Shown in pieces: positions 25,542-33,203 of a stretch of 64,000 nt of DNA. Position 1 is the first letter of the stretch, and each line of letters begins with the position of its first letter. The position numbers and the translations under genes were made by a program. This DNA comes from DASSUW01 sp963774155 (GTDB lineage: Bacteria > Actinomycetota > Thermoleophilia > Solirubrobacterales > Solirubrobacteraceae), in NCBI GenBank assembly GCA_963774155.1, contig CAVZDW010000008.1, positions 620,001 to 684,000 on the forward strand, read 5' to 3'. The notes below the pieces were generated by a model. It searched no databases. It had not been told where the DNA came from and saw only the letters and a program-made list of their open reading frames with translations.

Positions 25542-26158
25542 GGGTCATCCGGCTCGACGACATCGCGCCGCTCGACATGGGCGGCGTCGGCTACCGGCTC
25601 GTGCGGCGCGAGCTCGGCGTGCGCTCGTTCGGCATGAACGGCTTCACCGCCGGCGCCGGAGAGCAGCTGATCGAGGAGCACGACGAGCTCGGCAACGGCC
25701 ACGAGGAGGTCTACGTCGTGCTCAGCGGCCGGGCGCGGTTCACGGTGGACGGCGCCGAGCAGGAGGCCGCGGCGGGCACGCTGGTGTTCGTGCCGGACCC
25801 GGCGTCGCGCCGGACGGCGGTGGCGCTGGAGGACGGCACGAGCGCGCTCGCGCTCGGCGGACGGCCGGGCGAGCCGTACGAGGTGTCAGTGTGGGAAGAG
25901 GTCCTCGCCGTCAAGCCGCTGGCCGACGCGGGCGACCCCGGCGCCGCCGCGGACGCCGTCGCCGAGGTCCTCGCCCGCCATCCCGAGAACGGCAGCGTGC
26001 TCTACGACCTCGCCTGCTTCGAGGCGCTCGCCGGCCGCCGCGAGGCGGCGCTCGAGCACCTGCGCGCGGCGATCGAGCGCAAGCCCGAGGCCCGCGAGTG
26101 GGCGGCGAAGGACGCCGACTTCGACTCGGTGCGCGACGACCCGGGATTCCCCGCCTGA
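25538..26158 (+). CDS. cupin protein with C-terminal TPR-like helices
   Basis: 206 residues. The first 125 form a cupin barrel: EEHDELGNGHEEVYVVLSG, then ARFTVDG and TLVFVPDPASRRTAVA, with His and Glu residues able to bind a metal. Residues 130-200 are alanine-rich helices resembling TPR repeats (SVLYDLACFEALAGRREAAL then EHLRAAIE). Its GTG overlaps the leuA stop (GTGA), so it is cotranslated with leuA. Role unknown; the linkage suggests a small-molecule sensor or enzyme related to leucine metabolism, but that is only inference. Confidence 0.8.
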   Translation: MRVIRLDDIAPLDMGGVGYRLVRRELGVRSFGMNGFTAGAGEQLIEEHDELGNGHEEVYVVLSGRARFTVDGAEQEAAAGTLVFVPDPASRRTAVALEDGTSALALGGRPGEPYEVSVWEEVLAVKPLADAGDPGAAADAVAEVLARHPENGSVLYDLACFEALAGRREAALEHLRAAIERKPEAREWAAKDADFDSVRDDPGFPA

Positions 26159-26176
26159 CCGGCTACCGTTGGCGCG

Positions 26177-28063
26177 ATGGCTAGGCGCCGCCTGGAAGGC
26201 CTCGAGCGCGTCCTCGGGGCGAACGCGCTCTTCTCCACGGCCTACGGCAACGTCGGCTCCTCGATCTATTACGCGCTCGGCCTCGTCGCCTCGTTCGCGC
26301 TCGGCCTGACGCCGATCGTCTTCATCATCACCGGCTTCTTCTTCTTCTGCACGGCGGCGACCTACGCCGAGGCGACGACGATGTACCCGGAGGCCGGCGG
26401 CTCGTCGAGCTTCGCCCGCCGCGCCTTCAACGAGCTGTGGTCGTTCGTGGCCGCGTGGGCGCAGATGCTCACGTACATCGCGACGATCGCCATCTCGGCG
26501 TTCTTCGTGCCGCACTACATCGGCGGGCTGTTCTGGGAGTACCTGCGCTCCTCGCCCGGCGACATCATCTTCGGCTGCCTGGTCATCGTCGCGCTGGCCG
26601 CCATCAACATCTTCGGGACCAAGGAGTCGACCGGGGTCAACATCCTCCTCGCGGTCATCGACTTCGCCACCCAGCTGCTGCTGGTGCTGGCCGGCATCTT
26701 CCTCGTCTTCTCGCCCGAGATCCTGATCGACAACGTCCACCTCGGGATCGCGCCGACGTGGAAGGACTTCATCCTCGCGATCCCCATCGGCATGCTCGCC
26801 TACACGGGCATCGAGACGATCTCGAACATGTCCGAGGAGGCCCGGGACGAGAGCAAGACGATCCCGACGGCCATCAACCGCGTGCGCATCGCGGTCTTCG
26901 CGATCTACTTCACGCTCCCCGCCGTCGCCCTCTCGGCGCTGCCCGTCCAGCAGGACCCGCGGACCGGCGAGTACTTCACGCTGCTCGGCCTGACCGAGGA
27001 GGAGGGCGGCTTCGCCGGCGACCCGATCCTCGGCGTGGTCAAGGCGCTCGACCTCGGACCGTTCCAGTCGGCGGGCGAGATCTACGTCGGCCTGCTGGCC
27101 GCGACGATCCTCTTCCTGGCCACCAACGCGGGCATCATCGGCGTCTCGCGCCTCGTCTACTCGATGGGCATCCATCGCCAGATGCCGGACGCGCTGCGCC
27201 GCCTGCACCCGACCTTCCGCACGCCGTGGATCGGGATCCTCGTCTTCTCGACCTTCGCGATCCTCGTGATCCTGCCCGGCCAGGAGGAGTTCCTCGGCGC
27301 GATCTACTCGTTCGGCGCGCTGCTCTCGTTCACGATGGCCCACGCGGCCGTGACGGCGCTGCGGATCAAGCTGCCGGACTTCCCGCGGGCGTATCGCGGC
27401 CCCTGGAACCTGAGCTGGCGCGGCTACGACCTGCCGCTCTTCGCGATCGTGGGCGGCTCGTTCACGGCGATCGCCTTCGTGGTCATCGTGGTCCTCAACC
27501 TGCGCGTGGCGGCCGCCGGCCTCGGCTGGCTGATCATCGGCGTGCTCATCTACGTCGCCTTCCGGCGCCGGCAGGGCCTCGATCTCGTCTCCACCGTCAA
27601 GGTGGCGATCCCGCAGCCGGTCGTCGACCACGAGGCGGAGTACGACTCGGTGCTCGTGCCGCTCGTCGACGCGCGCTACGACGAGCACCTGATGGCCACG
27701 GCGGTCAAGCTCGCCGCGCGCAAGCGCCGCGGCATCCACGTCCTGGCGCTGGTCACGGTGCCGAACGCGCTGGCCATCGACGCCGACCTGCCCGACGACG
27801 AGTCGGCCGCCGACTCGATGATCGAGCAGGCGCGCATCCAGGGCGGGCGCCGCGTCTCGGGCCACGTGGAGAAGATCCGGGCCGGCCAGGCGGGGCGCCG
27901 GATCATCGAGGAGGCCACCGACATGCGCGCCGCCGCCATCGTCATGCCGCTCCCGCGCCGCATCCCCGGCACGTCGCTGTTCGGGAAGACGCTCGAGACG
28001 GTGCTGGCCGAACGCCCGTGCCGGGTCATCATCGAGACCGCACCAGACGGTCGTACGCGATAA
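26177..28063 (+). CDS. APC-family amino acid permease with C-terminal universal-stress domain
   Basis: 628 residues. The first 460 contain about twelve hydrophobic segments with the APC signature near the N-terminus (NVGSSIYYALGLVASFALGL) and GIETISNMSEEARD. Residues about 490-620 are a soluble universal stress protein domain (YDSVLVPLVDARYDEHLMAT; IVMPLPRRIPGTSLFGKTLE), a fusion also known in other bacteria and archaea. The substrate is unknown; position between leuA and leuCD makes a branched-chain amino acid plausible. TACCGT ends 7 nt before the ATG, suggesting a leaderless mRNA. Confidence 0.88.
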   Translation: MARRRLEGLERVLGANALFSTAYGNVGSSIYYALGLVASFALGLTPIVFIITGFFFFCTAATYAEATTMYPEAGGSSSFARRAFNELWSFVAAWAQMLTYIATIAISAFFVPHYIGGLFWEYLRSSPGDIIFGCLVIVALAAINIFGTKESTGVNILLAVIDFATQLLLVLAGIFLVFSPEILIDNVHLGIAPTWKDFILAIPIGMLAYTGIETISNMSEEARDESKTIPTAINRVRIAVFAIYFTLPAVALSALPVQQDPRTGEYFTLLGLTEEEGGFAGDPILGVVKALDLGPFQSAGEIYVGLLAATILFLATNAGIIGVSRLVYSMGIHRQMPDALRRLHPTFRTPWIGILVFSTFAILVILPGQEEFLGAIYSFGALLSFTMAHAAVTALRIKLPDFPRAYRGPWNLSWRGYDLPLFAIVGGSFTAIAFVVIVVLNLRVAAAGLGWLIIGVLIYVAFRRRQGLDLVSTVKVAIPQPVVDHEAEYDSVLVPLVDARYDEHLMATAVKLAARKRRGIHVLALVTVPNALAIDADLPDDESAADSMIEQARIQGGRRVSGHVEKIRAGQAGRRIIEEATDMRAAAIVMPLPRRIPGTSLFGKTLETVLAERPCRVIIETAPDGRTR

Positions 28064-28075
28064 CATACATCCGTA

Positions 28076-28657
28076 ATGGCCGCCGCCGTCGAGCCGATGC
28101 CCGGCATCGGACCCCGCGTGAAGGCGTTGCGCGAGGCGATGGACCTCTCGCTGCGCGACCTCGCCGAGCGCTCCGGCGTCTCGGCGCCGATGCTCTCGCA
28201 GGTCGAGCGCGGCGAGACGAGCCCGACGCTGCAGGTCGCCGCGCGCATCGCCGCCGGGCTCGAGCTGCGCCTGTCGCAGCTCCTGCGCCTCGACGAGGGC
28301 GGCTCGGTGACCATCGTCCGCGCCGGCGAGGGTCGGGGCGGCGGGACCGACGGGCACCGCTACGAGGTCCTGAGCCCGCCGCTCCCGGGCCAGCGCGCCG
28401 AGCTCTCGCGCCACTTCCTCGCCACCGGCGCCGCGACCGGCGGCCCCGGCGATCCGCCGATGCACGAGCCGGGCGCGCGCGAGACCGCCGTGATCGAGTC
28501 CGGCGCGGTCGACCTGCACGTCGACGGCCAGGTCCACCGCCTCGCGGCGGGCGACTGCGTGACCTTCGACGCCGATCTTCCCCACCACTTCGAGAACCCC
28601 GGAAAGGAGGAGGCCGTCCTGCTGGCCGTCGTGTCCGCGGGGCTGCGTCGCTCATGA
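28076..28657 (+). CDS. XRE-family regulator with C-terminal cupin sensor
   Basis: 193 residues. Residues 12-66 form an XRE helix-turn-helix (VKALREAMDLSLRDLAERSG, then SAPMLSQVERGETSPTL), and residues about 100-188 a cupin domain (ETAVIESGAVDLHVDGQVHR, FDADLPHHFENPG). Such proteins sense small ligands through the cupin. TAACAT ends 9 nt before the ATG, a leaderless arrangement. Its stop overlaps the leuC start (ATGA), so the regulator leads the leuCD operon and may control it. Confidence 0.88.
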   Translation: MAAAVEPMPGIGPRVKALREAMDLSLRDLAERSGVSAPMLSQVERGETSPTLQVAARIAAGLELRLSQLLRLDEGGSVTIVRAGEGRGGGTDGHRYEVLSPPLPGQRAELSRHFLATGAATGGPGDPPMHEPGARETAVIESGAVDLHVDGQVHRLAAGDCVTFDADLPHHFENPGKEEAVLLAVVSAGLRRS

Positions 28658-30021
28658 GCCCGACCACCCTCTTCGACAAGATCTGGGCCGCGCACGAGGT
28701 CGCGCCGGGCCTGATCTACATCGATCTCCACCTCGTGCACGAGGTGACGAGCGCGCAGGCCTTCGAGGGCCTTCGCCTCGCAGGCCGGGCGGTCCGCCGA
28801 CCCGACCGCACGCTGGCCACGGCCGACCACAACGTGCCGACCGACGGCACGCCGGTCGCCGCCCGCATCCGCGACGAGCTGTCGCGCGTGCAGGTCGAGG
28901 CGCTCGAGCGCAACTGCGCGGAGTTCGGGATCCCGATCTACTCGATCGGCTCGGACCGCCAGGGCATCGTGCACGTGATCGGACCGGAGCTGGGCGTCAC
29001 GCAGCCCGGGATGACGATCGTCTGCGGCGACTCCCACACGGCCACGCACGGCGCGTTCGGCGCGCTCGCCTTCGGCATCGGCACGAGCGAGGTCGAGCAC
29101 GTGCTCGCCACCCAGTGCCTGGCCCAGCGCAAGCCGAAGTCGATGCGCATCAACTACTCGGGCGAGCTCGGGTTCGGCGTCACGCCGAAGGACCTGATCC
29201 TCGGCACGATCGGCCAGATCGGCGTGAACGGGGCGGCCGGCCACGTGGTCGAGTTCTCCGGTCCGGCCATCGAGGGGCTCTCGATGGAGGGCCGCATGAC
29301 GATCTGCAACATGACGATCGAGGGCGGCGGCCGGGCGGGGATGATCGCGCCCGACGACACGACGTTCGAGTGGGTCGAAGGCCGCGTCGCGGCTCCGCAG
29401 GACTTCGAGGCGGCCGTGGACGGCTGGCGCGAGCTCCGTACCGACGACGGCGCCTCCTTCGATCGCGAAGTCGACGTCGACGCGAGCGCGATGTCGCCGC
29501 TCGTCACCTGGGGCACCAACCCGGGCATGGTCATCGGCGTCACCGACGCGGTGCCGCAGCCGCGCGGCGAGGGCGATCAGCGGGCGCTGAAGTACATGGG
29601 CCTCGAGGCGGGCACGCCGGTGCGGGAGATCAAGCTCGACCGCGTCTTCATCGGCTCCTGCACCAACTCGCGGATCGGCGACCTGCGCGCCGCGGCCGAG
29701 GTGGTCAAGGGCCGCCGGGTGGCGTCGACCGTCAACGCCATGGTCGTGCCGGGGTCTCAGTCGGTCGCCGCGCAGGCCGAGCGCGAGGGCCTCGACGAGG
29801 TCTTCCGCGCGGCCGGCTTCGACTGGCGCACCGCGGGCTGCTCGATGTGCCTGGGCATGAACCCGGACATCCTCGCGCCGGGCGAGCGCTGCGCCTCGAC
29901 CTCGAACCGCAACTTCGAGGGCCGCCAGGGCCGCGGCGGCCGTACGCACCTCGTCTCGCCCCAGATGGCCGCCGCGGCCGCCATCGAGGGGCACTTCGTC
30001 GACATCCGGGAGTGGTCGTAA
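28654..30021 (+). CDS. leuC: 3-isopropylmalate dehydratase large subunit
   Basis: Aconitase-family [4Fe-4S] subunit that with LeuD isomerises isopropylmalate. In 455 residues: DLHLVHEVTSAQAFEGLR, the loop VCGDSHTATHGAFGALAFG, and the cluster ligands in GSCTNSR and GCSMCLGMN. The C-terminus TSNRNFEGRQGRGGRTHLVS is the family signature. ATG 28654 overlaps the regulator stop and leuD follows with a 1-nt overlap. Confidence 0.97.
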   Translation: MSPTTLFDKIWAAHEVAPGLIYIDLHLVHEVTSAQAFEGLRLAGRAVRRPDRTLATADHNVPTDGTPVAARIRDELSRVQVEALERNCAEFGIPIYSIGSDRQGIVHVIGPELGVTQPGMTIVCGDSHTATHGAFGALAFGIGTSEVEHVLATQCLAQRKPKSMRINYSGELGFGVTPKDLILGTIGQIGVNGAAGHVVEFSGPAIEGLSMEGRMTICNMTIEGGGRAGMIAPDDTTFEWVEGRVAAPQDFEAAVDGWRELRTDDGASFDREVDVDASAMSPLVTWGTNPGMVIGVTDAVPQPRGEGDQRALKYMGLEAGTPVREIKLDRVFIGSCTNSRIGDLRAAAEVVKGRRVASTVNAMVVPGSQSVAAQAEREGLDEVFRAAGFDWRTAGCSMCLGMNPDILAPGERCASTSNRNFEGRQGRGGRTHLVSPQMAAAAAIEGHFVDIREWS

Positions 30022-30581
30022 TGGAGCCGGTCCAGCTGGTCGCGGGCGACGTCAGCGTGCTCGACCGCGCCGACATCGACACCGACCAGATCATCCCCAA
30101 GCAGTTCCTCAAGCGGATCGAGCGCACCGGGTTCGGCGAGTTCCTCTTCTTCGACTGGGCCAAGGAGGACGACTGGAACCTCCCGGCCAACCCGATCCTC
30201 GCCACCGGGGCGAACTTCGGCTGCGGCTCCTCGCGCGAGCACGCGCCCTGGGCGCTGCAGGACTACGGCTTCCAGGCCGTCGTGGCCTCGAGCTTCGCCG
30301 ACATCTTCTTCAACAACTGCACCAAGATCGGGCTGCTGCCCGTGGTGCTCCCGGAGGAGGACGTCAAGGCGCTGATGGCGGCCGGCTCGGGGGAGATCGA
30401 CCTCGAGGCGCTCGAGGTGCGCTTCGACGGCCGCGCGGTGCCGTTCGAGCTGGACGGGGAGACCCGCCACCGGCTGCTCAACGGGCTCGACGACATCGCG
30501 CTCGCGCTGCAGGAGGAAGACAAGATCGCGGCCTACGAAGCCGAGCGCGAGCGCAGCGGACCGGTCACCACGGCGCTCTGA
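30021..30581 (+). CDS. leuD: 3-isopropylmalate dehydratase small subunit
   Basis: Swivelling domain partner of LeuC, 186 residues, cytoplasmic. Motifs: DRADIDTDQIIPKQFLK, ATGANFGCGSSREHAPWAL, ASSFADIFFNNCTKIGLLPV. Length is normal. ATG overlaps the leuC stop by one base (TAATG). A small hairpin TCCGA-N9-TCGGA (30590-30608) follows the stop. Confidence 0.97.
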   Translation: MEPVQLVAGDVSVLDRADIDTDQIIPKQFLKRIERTGFGEFLFFDWAKEDDWNLPANPILATGANFGCGSSREHAPWALQDYGFQAVVASSFADIFFNNCTKIGLLPVVLPEEDVKALMAAGSGEIDLEALEVRFDGRAVPFELDGETRHRLLNGLDDIALALQEEDKIAAYEAERERSGPVTTAL

Positions 30582-30628
30582 GCCCCTAATCCGATCACTG
30601 CGGTCGGACTTTGTTAGGCTGCCCTAAT

Positions 30629-31258
30629 ATGGGAAGGCACACCGGTCCGGTCGAACGGCTCTCACGGCGTGAGGGCATCGAGCTCGAGCTCAAGGGATTC
30701 CGCCGTCTGGCGGGCAAGTCGGCGCTGGAGCGCCGCGGCGCGCTCCCGCCCGGCGAGCACGGCGCCCGCCGCCGGCGCCCGCCGTCGACCTACGCGCTCC
30801 AGCTGCGCGCCAAGCAGGTGCTCAAGCGCATCTACAGCGTGCGCGAGCGGCAGTTCCGCCGCTACGTCGAAGAGGCGCAGCGCTCGCGGGAGCGCACGGG
30901 CGACCACCTCCTGCAGTCGCTCGAGCGGCGGCTCGACAACGTCATCTACCGGCTCGGCTTCGCGAGCACGCGTGCCCAGGCGCGCCAGTTCGTGAGCCAC
31001 GGCCACGTCCTCGTCAACGGGCGCCGGGTCGACATCCCGTCGTATCGCGTGAGCCCGGGGGAGGTCGTCGGCCTCGAGCCGTCGAGCCCGGTCCGCCCGG
31101 TGGCGGCCGAGGCCGCGGAGCTGCTGGGCCGCGTGGCCGGCTGGCTGGAGACGGACCCCGACGCGCTGGTCGGCCGCGTGCTGCGGCTGCCCGGGCGGGC
31201 GGACATCAACGTCCCGATCGACGAGCAGCTCGTCGTCGAGCACTTCAGCCGCCGGTGA
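30629..31258 (+). CDS. rpsD: ribosomal protein S4, zinc-free form
   Basis: 209 residues starting MGRHTGPVERLSRREGIELE with the S4 RNA-binding domain at about 95-160 (LDNVIYRLGFASTRAQARQF, then SHGHVLVNGRRVDIPSYRV). S4 nucleates assembly of the 30S subunit. The N-terminal cysteines of the zinc-binding form are absent; there is no cysteine in the protein. The gene stands alone rather than with rpsM-rpsK-rpoA, so it is either a relocated sole copy or a paralogue. TAGGCT ends 8 nt before the ATG, a leaderless promoter. Confidence 0.93.
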   Translation: MGRHTGPVERLSRREGIELELKGFRRLAGKSALERRGALPPGEHGARRRRPPSTYALQLRAKQVLKRIYSVRERQFRRYVEEAQRSRERTGDHLLQSLERRLDNVIYRLGFASTRAQARQFVSHGHVLVNGRRVDIPSYRVSPGEVVGLEPSSPVRPVAAEAAELLGRVAGWLETDPDALVGRVLRLPGRADINVPIDEQLVVEHFSRR

Positions 31259-31941
31259 CGATGGTCGACTTCGACGCCTTCGACGCGCTCACCTTCGACT
31301 GCTACGGCACGCTGATCGACTGGGAGACCGGGATCGCCGAAGCGCTGCGGCGGGCCGGGGCGGAGGGCGGCGACGACCGGCTGCTGGAGACGTTCGCCCG
31401 TCACGAGGCGCGGCTCGAGGCCGGGCCGTATCTCTCCTACCGGGACGTGCTCGCGGGCGCGCTGCGCGGCACCGCCGAGGACCTCGGCTTCTCGCCGTCG
31501 GACGCTGCGGTTGCCGCGTTCGCCGGGTCGGTCGGCGACTGGCCGGCGTTCCCGGACTCGGCCGAGGCGCTCGCCGTGCTCGGGCAGCGCTTCAAGCTCG
31601 GCGTCATCACCAACTGCGACGACGACCTCTTCGCGCTCTCGAACCGGCGGCTCGGGGTCGAGTTCGACTGGGTCGTCACCGCCCAGCAGGCGGGCGGCTA
31701 CAAGCCGCGGCCGGAGAACTTCCTCTTCGCCTTCGAGCGCATCGACGTCCCGCGCGAGCGGATCCTCCACGTGGCCCAGAGCCTGTTCCACGACCACGTC
31801 CCGGCCAAGGCACTGGGCATGACGACGGTCTGGATCGACCGCCGGCACGACCGCGAGGGCTTCGGCGCGACGCCGCCGGCGGAGGCGCAGCCGGATCTCG
31901 TGGTGCCGGACATGCGGTCGTTCGCGGCGCTTACCGCTTGA
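31255..31941 (+). CDS. HAD-superfamily hydrolase (haloacid dehalogenase type II-like)
   Basis: 228 residues. Motif I FDCYGTLIDWE (about 14-24), motif II ITNCDDD, motif III lysine in GGYKPRPENF, and motif IV LHVAQSLFHDHVPAKALG are all present, as in L-2-haloacid dehalogenase-like enzymes. The substrate is unknown. GTG 31255 overlaps the rpsD stop (GTGA); ATG 31261 is an alternative. Confidence 0.85.
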   Translation: MTMVDFDAFDALTFDCYGTLIDWETGIAEALRRAGAEGGDDRLLETFARHEARLEAGPYLSYRDVLAGALRGTAEDLGFSPSDAAVAAFAGSVGDWPAFPDSAEALAVLGQRFKLGVITNCDDDLFALSNRRLGVEFDWVVTAQQAGGYKPRPENFLFAFERIDVPRERILHVAQSLFHDHVPAKALGMTTVWIDRRHDREGFGATPPAEAQPDLVVPDMRSFAALTA

Positions 31942-31985
31942 AGTCCTCAAGCACGGTGCGTACCGCGCCGATGCTGGGGAACACT

Positions 31986-33203
31986 ATGAGCGTGGCGTCG
32001 TCCCAGGATGCGGCAACCGACGTCGTGCTGGCGCGGCAGCCGATCTTCGACGCCGACCTGCACGTCTCCGCCTTCGAGCTGCTCTACCGCGCCCTCGGGG
32101 AAGAGGGCCAGCCGCTGCATCCGAGCAAGGCGACGGCGACCGTGCTCGTGGCGGCGCTGACCGACGTCGGGCTCGAGCGCCTCGTCGGCGGTCAGCGCGC
32201 GTTCATCAACGTCAACCGCGAGTTCCTGCTCGCCTTCCGGCCGCTCCCGCTGCCCGCCGACCGCGTGGTGCTCGAGCTGGTCGAGGACCAGGTGCTCGAC
32301 GGCGAGCTGCTCGACGTGCTCGGCGAGCTGGTGACCGTCGGCTTCACGCTGGCGCTCGACAACTTCAGCTACAAGCCCGAGCTCGAGCCGCTCCTGCGCC
32401 TGGCCAAGATCGCCAAGCTCGACGTCCAGACCCTGTCGCCGGACGAGCTCGCGCAGCACGTGCGCCGGTTGCGCGACTGGGACCTGAAGGTGGTCGCCGA
32501 GAAGGTCGAGACGCGCGAGCAGCTCGACTACTGCCGCTGGCTCGGCATCGACTGGTTCCAGGGCTACTTCTTCGCGCGCCCGTCCGTGATGGCCGAGCGC
32601 TCGGCTCCGACGTTCCGGCTCGACGCGCTGGCCGAGCTGCTGCAGACCGACGACGACGACCTCCAGGCGCTCGAGCGCATGATCAGCGTCGACGCCGGGC
32701 TCTCGCACAAGCTCCTGCGCCTGGCCAACTCGGCCCACGTCGCACCGCGCGACCGCGTGCGCTCGCTGCGCCACGCGCTGTCGCTGCTCGGCGGGCGCAC
32801 CGTGCGCCGCTGGACGATGCTGCTCATGCTCGCCGGCCGCCACGGGCAGCCGCACGAGCTGCTCGTCACGGGCCTCGTGCGCGCCCGGATGTGCGAGCGG
32901 CTCGCACTGCAGGACCCCGAGGCCGAGGACGATCGCGGCTTCACGGTCGGGCTCTTCTCGATCTGCGACGCCCTCCTGCACACCCCGCTCCCGCAGCTGC
33001 TGGCCGGGCTGCCGTTCGACGACCGGCTGATGGCCGCGCTGCTCGCCCACACCGGGCCCGAGGGGCGCATCCTCGACTCCGTGCTCGCCTACGAGCGCGG
33101 GCGCTTCTCGGCCGTCGCCGATCACCACGACCTGGCCGCGTTCGGCCAGGTCTACTACGACGCCGTGGCGTGGGCGACCGAGATGGTCGTCGCCATCCGC
33201 TAG
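31986..33203 (+). CDS. EAL-HDOD signalling protein (YuxH type), EAL part degenerate
   Basis: 405 residues. The N-terminal EAL-like domain (ARQPIFDADLHVSAFELLYR, FINVNREFLL, LALDNFSYKPE, KIAKLDV) has ELLYR in place of EAL and DNF in place of the catalytic DDF, so it should not cleave cyclic-di-GMP. The C-terminal HDOD domain (about 200-400; MISVDAGLSHKLLRLANSAH) is usually involved in signalling. ATG 31986 chosen; ATG 31971 is also in frame. It overlaps the convergent regulator gene by 4 nt at the 3' end. Confidence 0.87.
   Translation: MSVASSQDAATDVVLARQPIFDADLHVSAFELLYRALGEEGQPLHPSKATATVLVAALTDVGLERLVGGQRAFINVNREFLLAFRPLPLPADRVVLELVEDQVLDGELLDVLGELVTVGFTLALDNFSYKPELEPLLRLAKIAKLDVQTLSPDELAQHVRRLRDWDLKVVAEKVETREQLDYCRWLGIDWFQGYFFARPSVMAERSAPTFRLDALAELLQTDDDDLQALERMISVDAGLSHKLLRLANSAHVAPRDRVRSLRHALSLLGGRTVRRWTMLLMLAGRHGQPHELLVTGLVRARMCERLALQDPEAEDDRGFTVGLFSICDALLHTPLPQLLAGLPFDDRLMAALLAHTGPEGRILDSVLAYERGRFSAVADHHDLAAFGQVYYDAVAWATEMVVAIR

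Noticed and set aside
26437..30021. A single 1194-codon plus-strand frame
   Set aside because: Its first two thirds are an out-of-frame reading of the permease; only the last part is LeuC, which has its own start at 28654.
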